Positions 43,972 through 55,890 of a DNA stretch of 64,000 nucleotides are shown one piece after another (position 1 is the stretch's first letter; every line of letters starts with the position of its first letter). Source of the DNA: Galeruca laticollis. Lineage: Eukaryota > Arthropoda > Insecta > Coleoptera > Chrysomelidae. The stretch lies in NCBI GenBank assembly GCA_963921935.1, contig OY998177.1, positions 104,585,015 to 104,649,014 of the forward strand, given 5' to 3'. Below the pieces are notes generated by a model, which saw only the letters and a program-made list of their open reading frames with translations, did not search any database and was not told where the DNA came from. Both the position numbers and the translations under genes were made by a program.

Positions 43972-44462
43972 TGTAATTTTTTTCTAATTTATTTAAGCAG
44001 TAAACGGGTGGGATAAATTTTAAACACACGGTATGGCTAATTACCAATTTATTTAAACACCAAACTCCTCACTAACACTTAATTTATATATACTAAACTA
44101 ATCACTTAAATTTAATTTATACGGATACAAACTTAATTATCAATTTATATCAACACTTTACTGTTCGCTAATTGGGTGTATTCTTGTTTATTTCTCGAGA
44201 TCACTTTATCAACTGAACTAACTCTTCCTGGCCGGTCCCTTACATATTAGTGCCTCTTGCACTAGATAATTCTAGATTGCGGCTTAATAAAAAACAATTG
44301 GCTTTCTGGCATTTTCTAGATAAGACTGGTCACAAAAACAATGTCTAGATAATATAGTCACCATCGTAAACAATCCCCGCGCGTCCGCCATAATTTTAAC
44401 TTTCATACCTGGCTTAGACAGAGTCGAATTTAGGGACTATACCAGTGTGCTGTTTCGTAACA
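43972..44462 (-). repeat. 5' LTR of Gypsy C
   Basis: 491 bp, TGTTACGAAA to ATTACA on the minus strand. It aligns with the 3' LTR at 11223-11682. It is followed by primer-binding site and gag start, so it is a 5' LTR. No 3' partner is in the window. Confidence 0.8.
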
Positions 44463-44559
44463 TTATGCCATAACTGCCGTAGCCCTTTACAGACATCTGT
44501 GATATGATAGTTGAATAGGCCATATTAATAAATTCTTATTCACAGGTATTTTGCCTTAC

Positions 44560-45134
44560 TCGATCTTCCTATCGTCTCTCTCCACAGGTATAAGTTCGAG
44601 TCCCTTTCGAGTTTCCAGTGAGTACGTTGTCTTTCGTGTCGATATCTGGAGTTCGACTTCCTCCCACCATGTGGAAACTTTCTCCATCATGTCATTGGCT
44701 TTTCATTCCAGTCCTCTTCCTCCAGTATGACGTCCCAGAACACAGGATCGCATACAGAACCTTGCGAACATCCTTTTGTTAGTTGTCTGGGTTTTTTGCC
44801 AGTTGGACAATTTAGGGTTGCATACCTGTCTTGGCAATAGCTCCTAAAGGTTTAAAAGGACAACTAATGGTCCCCAATTTACTAAAAAGTTCTGGCCACC
44901 ACAGATGGTCAAACGCTCCCGATGTATCGACGAAAACAGCTACAACATATTTCACCTATCCCTGTTTAATTAGTTCAAAAGCTCGATTTATGGAGTCTTT
45001 TGTTGTTTCAACTTTCCTATAGCCATATTGATTTTGATTGAGACCTATGTTCTCTCTTAATGTGTGCAGTCTTTTGCACAGGAGTTTTTCTAGGGTCTTT
45101 CCCATTGTGATCAGCAAGCAAATTCGTCTGTATG
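44560..45134 (-). pseudogene. R1-like non-LTR RT, downstream part
   Basis: Minus-strand reading: RRICLLITMGKTLEKLL, QNQYGYRK, VAVFVDTSGAFDHLWWPELF and VSTWWEEVELQISTRKTTYS, blocks of R1-clade RTs. The expected GCPQGS and catalytic YADD region is scrambled or deleted near 44700-44780. It is cut at 45134 by the BEL element, with the upstream part at 51035-51545. Removing BEL and one copy of its 5-bp duplication keeps the R1 frame across the junction. Confidence 0.75.
45130..45134 (+). repeat. BEL target-site duplication, left (GTATG)
   Basis: GTATG here and at 51030-51034, directly outside the two LTRs. It lies inside R1 coding sequence. Confidence 0.85.
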
Positions 45135-45333
45135 TGTTAAATATTTTTAGAATCTACGTTCCTGTATATTTTATTTAATATGGCAGAAAACAAAAAAAAA
45201 TGTCATAAAAATTTTGATGGTTGTTGATAGATTGTCAGATTTACTGTGACTGATAGGGATAAAGTTTTTGATCGTTAATCGATATGATTAATTGTTACAA
45301 TCTTCTAAGAAACTGATATTGTGGATTGAAACA
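45135..45333 (+). repeat. 5' LTR of the BEL element
   Basis: TGTTAAATATTTTTAGAATC to GATTGAAACA, 199 bp, with the standard TG...CA ends. TTGGTCC follows at once, the likely primer-binding site. Confidence 0.9.
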
Positions 45334-46760
45334 TTGGTCCTTCGAGAAGAGAAAGAATCATTGGAAGATAATATGTGTTTTCCAGAACTCTCAGAAACTT
45401 CAAGGGTTAGGAGGTGTGCAAGGATCAATTTTGGTGTTCCTCCTACAAGATACGGAACTGAGGAAGAATCGAGAAGAATATCCGGTAGACATATAGAACC
45501 AGTTATAATAGAAGAGCACACCGAATTTACAAATTTATCTAACAGCTCTGTTAATAGCGATGACAAACTACACCGACTTAATGAAAGAGAAAGAGGGATT
45601 CAAAGAAAATTACTGTCTCTAGAGTTAGAATCTATCCAACAAGAGGAAGAATCAATAAGAAAATCATCTACCAGAGGGTTAAAGAAGAACTCTGGAGCTA
45701 TATATCAAGAGGAATTGAAAACGAGATCTACATCCAGTTATCAATATGATGAACCATACGTAGCAGATTGGAGGGCAGCACAGCACAGAAATGAAACGCT
45801 TGAGTGGGAGAATTCAAATTGCAAACCAGTACACAAAGGAAATACCTCCTCTGCATGTGTGAAATCTTCAGCGGAAAATATTGATTTCTCTCATAAACCT
45901 AATATATCTGGCTCTTCAAATTGCTTTCCTGAAATGCTAACTAAATGTATGGAAAATCTAAGTTCGAACATTGAAAAATTGGTAACTAAGTAGAAATTAA
46001 AACCTTTACCAGATTTCAATGGTGATATTCATGAATTCCCGTTTTGGCTCAGCGAGTTTCAACGAACCACCTTGGAGAAAAATATATCTGATTCAGAAAA
46101 CTTGAATCGCCTCATCAGATGTCTGAAGGGAAGAGCCAGAGAGTCTGTGAAAGGCCTTTTTTGTAGTCCCGATAATGTGGATACCATCGTCGAAACTTTG
46201 AAACTAAACTTTGGCAGAGACGAATGGATCATTTTGAGCCAGATTAATAAGGCTAAGAGTTGTGCGAACCCACGAGAAGACAATATTGAATCATTCATGG
46301 ATTTCTCGACCATTGTTACAAATATGGTGTTGCGTACCACCCACAACTCTCACCTTGATAATCCCGAACTATTGTTGAGGTTGTAGGAGAAATAACCGAG
46401 AATTTCAAGACGTTCTTGGGGTCAAGTCAAAATTTTGAAACATCAAGTGAAGGAAGTTGTTAATTTGAAAATCTTTGCCGAATGGCTCAAATCTGAGGTG
46501 AATTTGTTAATGTCAATTACGGTTCTCACTCAGATATCATCATCAAACAAATCGATGATGAAAAAAGAAAAAATATTTAGTATCCAAAGCAAACCGGAAG
46601 ATAATATTTGCAAACTCTGCAAAAAAGGAAACCATCGACTGTACCAATGCAAAGACTTTTTGGAAATGTGCCAAGATGCGCTTCAAATGCTTGTTATCAG
46701 GCCACAGCGTTGCTAGATGTTCCAGAAAGATTTTCTGTAATGTCAATTTTTGTCGTGGAA
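45334..46760 (+). pseudogene. BEL gag
   Basis: Structural protein of the element. The first frame (to 45993) is polar with a coiled-coil-like stretch (ERERGIQRKLLSLELESIQ) and ends in an in-frame TAG. It continues in the same frame with LPDFNGDIHEFPFWLSEF and LIRCLKGRARESVKGLF, the DUF1759-like capsid region of BEL elements, to a second TAG at 46384. After a frameshift, the knuckle CKLCKKGNHRLYQC appears near 46607. A second Cys/His cluster follows in yet another frame (46650-46770). Confidence 0.82.
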
Positions 46761-46840
46761 GACACAATTGACTTCTTCATCCTGTACCTAAAGAAGGAGC
46801 TGAAATTATCAGAAATAGAGATCAGGAAAATATAGTAGAA

Positions 46841-47686
46841 ATGATCTCAGAAACAGAAAATGGCATCGGATCGACGGAATTCTCAGGTGTAACTGGAAAA
46901 TCCTCTTCGCTTTTGAAGATCGCGAAAGTTCGTCTATTTGGTCAAGACAGGTACATCGAAACATTTGCCTTTTTAGACGAAGGGTCTACCGTTACTCTCG
47001 TTGATTCAGAAATATGCAAGTCATTACAACTTGTTGGTCCAAAAATCCCACTTTGCTTACAGTGGACAAAGGATATCACCCATGCTGAAGAAGAATCCAT
47101 GTTGGTAAATTTCGATATTTCCGGAGCTGAAGGGATTGCCAAGAAGTACAGGGTGAAACATGCCAGAACAATTGACAACCTGCTTTTGCCAAAGATGGAC
47201 TTAGATGCAGATGCTCTGTACCAGAGGTACAAATATCTTGACAAATCAATCTTGAAGAGTATACAACACTGTCGACCCACTGTTTTAATAGGACAAGATA
47301 ATGTTTTCTTGATATCATCTCAGCAAATCATCCAGCCAAACTTCGATTCACCTGCAATGAGAAAAACGAAGCTGGGATGGGTGATTCATGGTCCTTGTTC
47401 AACGCCAGGTAACGAATTATACCTGAATATATCCGTTTGTGACCATGATGACATGCATCTACAAAGAATCATTGAAGACAACTCCCAATTAGAAGATTCA
47501 GGTTTGTCATCTTGTGAAACATTTTCCAGAGATGATAGAAAAGCTTTGAAGCTGTTGGAAAGTTCAACCAGAAGAATTGGCGATAAATTTGAAGTTGGGT
47601 TGCCGTGGAAGCATGAGCATTTGGTTTTTCCAGAATCCAAATCGTTAGCATTGAAAAGATTTCAATGCATGGAAAAAATGGATTGA
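46841..47686 (+). pseudogene. BEL protease and linker (DUF1758-like)
   Basis: A 281-residue open frame. The protease active site is AFLDEGSTVTLVDSEI, the DEGS or DSGS form found in BEL elements. The downstream part has VLIGQDN and TKLGWVIHGP, typical of the end of this domain. It ends at an in-frame TGA (47684-47686), after which the same frame continues into RT, so one substitution separates the two. Confidence 0.85.
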
Positions 47687-49240
47687 GATCCTCAATTTGG
47701 AGCAAAATACTGCAAGAAAATTGAGGACTATCTTGCAAAAGGATATGCAGAGAAGGTAACTGAGGATGAAGCGGAACGAGATAGTGGAAGAACCTGGTAT
47801 CTACCACATTTTGCTGTGAAAAATATAAATAAACCAGGCACAATCAGACTCGTTTTCGATGCCGCAGCAAATAACTCTACAATGAGTCTGAACGGTTTTC
47901 TGTTGAAAGGTCCCGATTTATATCTCTTACTAGTAGCACTTATATGGAGATTTCGTGAGAGAAAGGTGGCGTTCGCAGGTGATATCAGAGATATGTTCCA
48001 CCAGATCATCATCAGAAAACAAGATAGATCAAGCAAGAGGTTTTTCTTTCGAGGAATGGACAGAGATAGATCACCAGATATCTACCAAATGCGAGTTATG
48101 ATTTTCGGTGCTGTCTGTTCGCCATTTATTGCACAATTCGTCAAAAACCATAATGGCAGAGAGTTTGAAGATGAATTTCCAGGAATTTTGAGAAAAATGG
48201 CACGGCAACATTATGTCGACGATTTCCTGGACTCAGCAGAAACCGTAGAAGAAGCCATAAAAACAATTCACAGCATTATTGAAGTCCATCGTCGTGGAAG
48301 ATTCCCGATGGTGAACTGGTTTAGTAACTCTCGAGAAATCTCACAAGTTCTTCCTCAGAATTACCTAACTGAGAGTATGACGCTAAACTTAGGTTCATGG
48401 AACGTTGAAAGAGTTCTTGGCCTACGATGGAACACCAATGAAGACACTTTAATTTTCACTATAAGGCTCAACAACATTCCGGATGAATTATCCAGAGGGG
48501 AGAAAACCCCCACGAAGAGGGAAATTCTTAGAATCGTGATGTCGATTTTTGACACTATTGGATTCCTTGCACCACTTGTTGTCCAAGGTAAACTCATTAT
48601 GCAAGAGTGCTAGAGTAAGAAAATTGATTGGGATATAGTTATTTCTGACAACTTCGCAGAAAAATGGAAATTATGGTTTTAATCGCTGAGAAAGATTGAA
48701 GAATTTAAAATCAGTAGATGTTACTTCTCATCATCACCTGGTGAAGTAGAGTTACACGTCTGTTCTGATGCCAGCAGTGAAGTTTTTTGTGCCGTGACTT
48801 ACTACAGATCATCAAGAAACGGATATGTGGAGACATCCATTGTCGCATCCAAATGCAAACTTGGTCCACTCAACAAAGTCACTTCAGTACCTAGAATGGA
48901 ACTTCAAGGAGCTGTTGTAGCTGCTAGACTTGCTAATACGATTAAGGAGTCAACTTTCCATATTCAGCGAATTTTTTGGTGGACTGACTCTGAAATAGTT
49001 CTCAAATGGATCAGAAATGACTCGAGACGTTTGAAACCTTACGAATCGCACAGAATCCAGGAGACTGAAGAGCTTTCAGACATTTCAAACTGGAAATGGG
49101 TCCCATCTGCTTTGAATCCAGCAGATTTGGCTACTAAACAAAACAAAGAGGTAGATATCATGAATCCACTATGGTTACAAGGCCCATCCTTTTTAAAGAA
49201 ACCAGAAGATGAATGGCCCATAGAGCAGATATACCAATTG
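47687..49240 (+). pseudogene. BEL reverse transcriptase and RNase H
   Basis: Same frame throughout, with TAG at 48611 and TAA at 48680. RT: WYLPHFAV, RLVFDAAANNSTMSLNGFL, FAGDIRDMFHQI, FGAVCSPFIAQFV and the catalytic QHYVDDFLDS at about 48208-48237, then RVLGLRWNT. RNase H: LHVCSDASSEVFCAVTYY, PRMELQGAVVAARL, WTDSEIVLKWI and SALNPADLAT. All catalytic Asp/Glu positions visible to me are kept. Confidence 0.88.
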
Positions 49241-50837
49241 CAAGAAGATGTGACTACTGAAATTGTGACAGTACTGAAAGAAACCTCATATCCATTGCCC
49301 GATGCTAACAGATTCTCTAAATGGCTGAAATTTATCCGAACAATAGCATGGATCTTGAGGTTCTGCAATAATTCCAAATCGCCAGAACTTGAGAGTAAGA
49401 AAAGAAGACAAACAATATATCAAAATATCAAGAGAAGAAATGAAAGAATGAAAGTTGACGTAATTTTGAAGTTATCTGAATTGCAACCCGAAGAATTACA
49501 TGGTGAAGAACGTTTGTGGCTGAAAAATGTTCAAGCAAACCATTTCTCAGAACAAATAACTTCCATACAAAAACATGATTATCCTAGCAAATCTTCAAAA
49601 CTCTTCGAATTACCTCCATTTTTGGACGAATTTGGAATTCTGAGAATGAACAGCCGAATAGAGTATAGAGATGTTTCTTATGACTTATCCCATCATTCTG
49701 CCGACAGCAAAGCAAGATATTTCCGTCCAATTGCTCATTCTACATCTCCACGAAGAATTTAAACACACAGGACTCGAGACATTGATAAATAATCTGAAAC
49801 AAAGATTCTGGATCATCAAAACCCGACAATCTGTGAAGATGACTGTGAGAAGATGTCAATTGTGCAGAATAAAGAAGTCTAAGGCAGTCCAACCTGAGAT
49901 GGCCCCACTACCAATTTCACGTCTCGCACCATATACAAGACCATTCAGATTTCGTGGTTTAGACTATTTCGGTCCGTTGTTGGTTAAAGTGAAAAGGAGT
50001 GTGGAAAAAAGGTATGTAGTTGTCTTTACATGTTTCAATACACGAGCAATCCATATCGAATTGGCTAGTTCTTTGACAACAGATTTAGCCTTGATGGCAA
50101 TTCACAGATTCATGTCTAGACGATGACAGCCTTTGAAGATTTATTCCGATAATGGAACGAATTTCGTTGGAGCAGAAAATGAAATGAAAAGATGTTTGAA
50201 GGACATGGATCGTGCGAAACTCGCCCAAGATTTGTCTAAATATAAAATAAAATGGAAATTCAATACTCCAGCAGCACCCTTTCAAGGAGGTGTATGGGAG
50301 AGAATGATCCAATGTGTTAAGAAGGTCTTGTATATTATTCTAAAGGAACAACATCCATCAGAAGAGCTATTATCAACTCTTCTGGCTGAAACTGAAAGCG
50401 TTGTTAACTCAAGGCCCATAAGCTTTGTATCGAGTGAATGTGGGGAACTGGAAGCTCTTACTCCAATGCATTTCCTCATTGGTTCAGCGAATACTTCGAA
50501 TAATCCCGGAGTCTTTGGATCCGATGATATTTATCGGCGCAAGCAGTGGTGGATTGAGCAGTTGATGGCGAAGAGATATTGGAAAAGATGGTGCAAAGAG
50601 TATATTCCCTCGCTCAGAAAAAGAAGCAAATGGTACCAAAAAGAGGAGTCCTTGCGAGTAGGTGATGTAATAGCTCTTCCTGACAGCAAGTGCCGCAAAA
50701 AATGGATTTTTGGAAGAGCTTCCAAAGAAATACCAGGACATGACGGCCAAATCCGCTCTGTGGAAATCAAAACCCAACAGGGCACTTTACTTAGACCAGT
50801 TAACAGTATTCTCCAGCTGGAGGTTGGAGAATGTTAA
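49241..50837 (+). pseudogene. BEL integrase
   Basis: After a linker the frame shifts near 49700. LHLHEEFKHTGLETL (HH) and CQLCRIKKSK (CC) form the zinc-binding part. The core has FRGLDYFGPLLV, IYSDNGTNFVGAENEM and FQGGVWERMIQ, supplying the D, D and E. An in-frame TGA lies at 50124. The C-terminal domain (50133-50837) includes LRVGDVIALPD and ends LRPVNSILQLEV 12 bases before the 3' LTR, so coding nearly touches the LTR. Confidence 0.88.
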
Positions 50838-51029
50838 ATATTTTTAGAATCTACGTTCCTGTATATTTTATTTAATATGACAGAAAACAAAAAAAATGTT
50901 ATAAAAATTTTGATGGTTGTTGATAGATTGTCAGATTTACTGTTACTGGTAGGAATAAAGTTTTTGATCGTTAATCGATATAATTAATTGTTACAATCTT
51001 CTAAGAAACTGATATTGTGGATTGAAACA
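50832..51029 (+). repeat. 3' LTR of the BEL element
   Basis: 198 bp, nearly identical to 45135-45333. The integrase stop codon overlaps its first bases. GTATG follows at 51030-51034. Confidence 0.9.
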
Positions 51030-51034
51030 GTATG

Positions 51035-51545
51035 TTTTAGGCTTGGTTGGATCTTTATCCTCGCTCTCATTGATCAGCACAATGTCTGCTTGTTTGTAGA
51101 CATTTGGAAACTTTCCTTGACGTAGACAGTCGTTGTACAACGTCACAAGTCTGGTATAATTTTGACTATTAGTGCTTGTAGGACCTCAACATGAATGCTG
51201 TCAGGCCCAGGAGCCCTCGTCTGTTTGCTGTTTAGTATGCATTCAGCTACTTCTTCCTTTGTGACTTCTGAAGTACGATCCTGTATGTAACTTTCTGCCC
51301 TTTTTACTGTTTTCTTGTTTCCAGTTGTATGTTATCTGAGGAAGTAGCTCTACTGACTCCTCCCAGTCAATCATGTATGTGCAATCTCTTCTTTGCAATG
51401 TATTGTAAGACACTTTATTTTGTTTGTGACAATCTTGTATGGTATACCCCTAGCATCTATTTTAAGATGTGTTACAATAAATACCAGCTTTTTTGCTTTT
51501 CATTTGTGGTCTTTTGTATGTCAGTATGCTTTGCTCTGCTTTAAT
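51035..51545 (-). pseudogene. R1-like non-LTR RT, upstream part
   Basis: Minus-strand reading: DARGIPYKIVTNKIK near 51440, EESVELL near 51350, then VTKEEVAECILNSKQTRAPG and PDSIHVEVL at about 51180-51280, the finger blocks of R1-clade RTs. It is continued by 44560-45134 on the other side of the BEL element. Several frame changes are present and no element ends are seen. Confidence 0.72.
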
Positions 51546-52097
51546 AATATTCATATATGATATACTGGGAAATATAAAAAGAAATATATTATTATTCTAA
51601 AGGAAATTGAACAGAGAATATTTCGTGTCATAATACATTAAAAAAATTTCCTGTAGGATTAAAAAGATCGCCGACGGAATATTAGAACAACTTCAAAAGT
51701 TATTACCATATGAAAAGGAAGTTAGGAGTAAATCTGAAATAAGTAGTTACACCACAAAGACGAAATAAAAGAGTAACAAATCTTTTCTGAACAATTCGCG
51801 TAATCTGTTCGGATTCGTAAAATAACTATTTATAAACGGATGTATGTAATAGTGTAGTAGTTGGTGATTCGCTTCCTTATGTGCGCTGTTTTCGACTTTT
51901 CTTGGAAACTTTTATCATTTCACACGTCATTACATCAAAAAAAAAATAGTAAGACTTTTACTACCTAATAAATTTGAAACTGTTTTACAATTAAAACTTT
52001 CTTTTACAACAATAAAGCCCGATAGAATCACTAAATGTGACATATAAGATACTTGCCGATTTAATTAATAAATTCCTAATAGTACACGAAGGAAAAA
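51546..52097. other. No gene recognised
   Basis: AT-rich spacer between the R1-like and RTE-like fragments. Confidence 0.4.
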
Positions 52098-53215
52098 ATT
52101 CAAGGAATCTACCAAGAAGGTTTCAGGCCAAGAAGGTCGAAAATTAATACACATCATAGAACAAATACCGCCTAAAACTGGAATTATAACAGAAATACAC
52201 ATGCAGTCTTTATAGATTTCAAATTTGCCTTTGATACTCTAATTAGGAAGCATATGGTAGAAGAAGAAATATTGAAGATCCCGAAAAAACTAAGAACACT
52301 GATTAACAGGAGTTTAACCATAGATGTGGAATCAAATTTCAGGACATAACAGTTAAGTCAAACACTGAAATCACACTTTTAATGTCTAATATTCCTCTTT
52401 AAACCACGGTTAAGTACCATTTTTTCATGTTTAGTAATTCAATATAATATTATTACGAAGCTGACCCTATTCTACTTCGATATATCAAGTCAAAATTTTG
52501 ACGGGAGCGTACGGATTACAGGAGGACTATATTTTTTGTGTAATTGTTTTTATAGAGACATTCTGAGAAAGTCGATTGTGTTTTGGGAGTCGTAATCGAG
52601 AAATTTGAGGAATCCGAAGGTTCTAGAAAAACATTTTAATATATAAGCGGCTACCTCGAACCACGGTGAGTCTGAACCATGCAAACCTGATGGTGGCAAA
52701 CACCACGATAGAGAATGTGTCGACATATTATTATCTAGGAACCTGGATAGAACAATCGGGTGACCAGACAAGAGAAATAAGAACGAGGATAGAGACAGCC
52801 AGACATCTTTGGAAAGATGAAGAAGTTATTTACGAGTCAAAATATTAACATGGGACTTAGGATGAGGATGCTGCGTTGTTACGTTTTTCCACTTTCTTAT
52901 ATGGGGTCGAAGCATGGACCCTCAAGAAAAACCATATTTACAAACTACAAGCATTCGAAATGTGGGGTTACCGTAGAATGTGGCACATTCCCTGGACCGA
53001 TAGAGTTACTAATGCCGAAGAGCTGAACTGGATGCAGAAGGAGTGTGAAATCATTAACACCGTGAAAAAAATAAAGCTTCAATACCTAGGTCCTATAATG
53101 AGAGGACAGAAATACATACTTCTCCAACTGATGGTTCAGGGAAAGATTGGTAGAAAGCGGAGCATTGGAAGGAGCCGTGTGGCTAAAGAACCTGAGGGAT
53201 CGGTTTAACTGTAGC
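52098..53215 (+). pseudogene. RTE-type RT, two blocks
   Basis: Block 1 (52098-52360): QEGFRPRRS, HAVFIDFKFAFDTLI and LKIPKKLRTLINRSL, the start of the RTE palm. The next 300 bp are unreadable and the catalytic box is not found. Block 2 (52666-53215): YYYLGTWIEQSGDQTREI, FLYGVEAWTLKKNHIYKLQAFEMWGYR and VQGKIGRKRSIGRS, across two frames. Same broad family as 37612-38590. Confidence 0.75.
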
Positions 53216-53374
53216 AATGTTCAACTGTTCAGAGCTGCAGTAAACAAGATTCGGATTGCTGTGATAATAGCAAACCTGCGATAGGAGATGCACTGTGAAA
53301 AGAAGACTGGGACGAAATTCCACTCTGTCTATATGCAATGAATTGCTAATATATAAGTAAATCCAGAAACCAAC

Positions 53375-53670
53375 ATGGACTTATGGAATTCAGCTTTGGG
53401 GCTGTACCAAAGAAAGCAACACCCAGATCATACAACGACTTAAAAAAAATACAGAGGAATATCACCAACGCTCCTTGGTACTGCCGAAACAGTGACCTCC
53501 ATCGGGACCTGGAGATTGACACTGTTAACCAGACGATCACCAAGTTTGCCAAGAGTCATGAACAGCGACTCCTAGAACAGGTGAATGTTGAGGCCATCCA
53601 GCTCCTCGACAACACCCACCAAACGAGAAGACTCAAGAGGACAAAGCCCTTTGGGTTAGTTCAGTAGATA
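53375..53670 (+). pseudogene. Jockey-type RT C-terminus
   Basis: WTYGIQLWGCTKES, then (frame change near 53400-53440) NAPWYCRNSDLHRDLEI and TKFAKSHEQRL, ending RRLKRTKPFGLVQ and a stop at 53666-53668. This is the conserved end of Jockey ORF2. No upstream RT lies nearby, so it is a 5'-truncated copy. Confidence 0.75.
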
Positions 53671-54232
53671 AGAGTCAGTGTAAAGCAGAGTACAGTGCAG
53701 TGCTTACACACTAGTGTTAGTGTCTATTTGTATTAGAGTCTAAGGAATTTCTGTTGAGTAAGGCCTTCAGTATTAGGATTGAAATTAGTAAAATACGTTA
53801 GATTAACATTGTTTATTGAGCGTTACCGATGAGATTATAATTTCAAGAAAGGGAAAAAAGTATATGAAAATAGAATTCAAAAGCTGTATAAAAAGTACTG
53901 ATATAAGTCCAAAAACCTCGAGGTAAAAATAGGTGACGCAAGTACAACCAAGTTATGATATAAAATCAAACGATGTATAGGGTGATACAAGTACTATATC
54001 TACTTATAATCTTTTCAAAATAAAGGTATGCTATGGCTACATATTCTCACTTTATTCCTCATTCATTTAACAGATTCAACTATTTATACTGCGTTCAGCT
54101 CTCTTTGAATATTGTGAGTGTTTGTTTAAAGCTCACTTTCTTCTTTTTAAATCATTCAAATTTCAGTATATATTTTAGACGGATGTTCAAATTAGGATCC
54201 AATCAGTTTATTCTACCAAGAAACCAAAGAAA

Positions 54233-54402
54233 GGCTCCATCCGATTTATAGGTACTACCAAAACACAAAACAAAGCAAGGGCCCCATCCAATTTATAATA
54301 TTAAAACATATTTTCCACCATCAAAACAAATAACAAAGTACGGGCCCCATCCGATTTATACTATTAAAACAGTTCAGAAATAAAGGGCCCCATCCGAATT
54401 AT
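54233..54402. repeat. Degenerate minisatellite, GGGCCCCATCCGATTTATA units
   Basis: Four copies of an 18-19-base core start at about 54232, 54279, 54342 and 54385, separated by AT/CA-rich linkers of uneven length (period 43-63 bp). The GC-rich core stands out in AT-rich surroundings. Confidence 0.65.
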
Positions 54403-54602
54403 ACCATCGGAACAAATAGAGAAGGCCACATCTGTCTCGCTTGAGTTGTCAATATTCTAATTTGGATACTGTTGCCTACCAGGAGGATTCTAACTCAGAT
54501 ATACGGAATGGTAGTGGGAACTCCCAGCTGAAATTAGATGTACAAAGAATCTTATATCGTTGGTAATTCCCAGAGATATGGTGAGATGAGCTAGGAATAT
54601 GG

Positions 54603-54840
54603 TTAATAATGAGACTTAAATGAACGTCCAATGAATGGATTCAGTATATTTATATGTTCGAGATGTCTCCTAATTTCTTCATTGATGAGATATCCTGCGG
54701 GAAGTGATGTATCTTTCGGATATAGATATCCGCAGATATAGCGACTTAAATGGATATCCATAGAACACAGTGTGTTAATTGAGTTGACCGAATGTTCATT
54801 CTTGTGAAAACAGTATGATTGCCTCAATACACAAAAGATG
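54603..54840 (-). pseudogene. Fragment related to the ISL2EU-type transposase
   Basis: The minus frame begins MRQSYCFHKNEHSVNS. The DNA at 54784-54836 matches 57029-57082 closely, where the same peptide lies inside the transposase pseudogene. The rest of the frame (IHLSRYICGYLYPKD and on) has no match in that gene, so only the first ~18 codons are explained. Confidence 0.45.
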
Positions 54841-54889
54841 ATCTTCTTCGTTCGGTGCCATATCAGGCCTCCCTAACGTTGGCAATTAC

Positions 54890-55470
54890 ATTGGCGAGCT
54901 GTTCTCGGTTTTCGAATAATCAAAAAAGATGTTCGGCTCTGCGTATTCCGGTCCAATCGCAAATGCTCTTGAGCTAATGCTTCGTTACAATTCCTCCACA
55001 GCCCCAGATTTTACCTTTTATTTTAAGCTGCAGGATTTTGTATCGGTCTCATCTAAGAACATGCTATAGGTATGATAAGTCTCTTATCTAATAGTTACAA
55101 ATAATTCACGAACGGAATTTGCTCTCTCTAATGGTGCTTAGTTGGACTGCATAGTTATGAAGGGTAATCTGAGCATTCTTCTATGCAACCGCATCTCGAA
55201 TACTTCCAGGTGATTGATCATAGTAGCCTTTAGAATCCAGATCTCAGCACCATACAATAACACAGACCAAATATTACATTTATCATCATTTGACGCGATT
55301 TTAGGTTTAAGTTGTCACTAGAGAAAATTATATCATTCTCCTAAAAGTTGTGCGAGCTATTTCCATTCTATAATTGATTTCTTTATCTGGGTCTAGTTGT
55401 TCTATGATATAGCATCCAAAATATTTGTTCAACTCAACCTCAATCAAAAAATGTTATTTTATACGAATAA
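54890..55470 (-). pseudogene. RTE-like non-LTR RT, C-terminal fragment
   Basis: Minus-strand reading: FGCYIIEQLDPDKEINYRME, IARTTFRRM, then LYGAEIWILKATMINHLE and VFEMRLHRRMLRLPF. This is the thumb and C-terminal region, from a family distinct from the plus-strand RTE copies (it has a DPDKEI block). Several stops occur, and there is no catalytic region. Confidence 0.65.
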
Positions 55471-55890
55471 GAAGAAGATTCTCATGAATACTCACAAATT
55501 ATAAAATAACCAACTGAATTAAACTATTTCTGGACCGATATCCATCTCCTCTGGAAGAATTCTATTCGCAGTATCTCCTATGAAATCTAAAATATGATTT
55601 GATGGACAACGTATGATTTCTTGATATTTAACGTACACCAAAAACCATACAACGCTAGCTAAATCTCAAGCACGAGACTTATAAGTACAATAATATATCA
55701 AAATGGGGGAAGCAGAATATTCCGGATCCTCGTCACCTCTTTAAGTGAAAAAAAGCCAACGCATGTGTTTAGCAGCATTTCTGAATCAAGAAGAGATTGT
55801 GAAGTGTAGAAAATTGGACAGCCCATGTAACTAATCGACTTCTAAAATGTTGTCTCCACCACCATCTCTACGGATTGTATCTTGGATACA

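Larger units (their letters stand above)
45135..51029 (+). mobile_element. BEL/Pao LTR retrotransposon, full length
   Basis: 5,895 bp with two near-identical LTRs (199 and 198 bp), a 5-bp target duplication, and gag, protease, RT, RNase H and integrase in BEL order on the plus strand. LTRs differ at about six positions plus one indel by eye (around 3%), so this is among the youngest insertions here. About ten stops or frameshifts lie in gag and pol, so it is not autonomous now. It is inserted in an R1-like fragment. Confidence 0.92.

Noticed and set aside
45288..50785. Many minus-strand frames of 60-124 residues across the BEL element
   Set aside because: Antisense shadows of gag and pol, with no independent motifs.
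51329..51544. 71-residue plus-strand Cys/Phe-rich frame
   Set aside because: The minus strand here reads as the R1-like RT, so this is an antisense artefact.
54233..54402. CRISPR array
   Set aside because: Only four cores with uneven spacing, no Cas genes and clearly eukaryotic surroundings.
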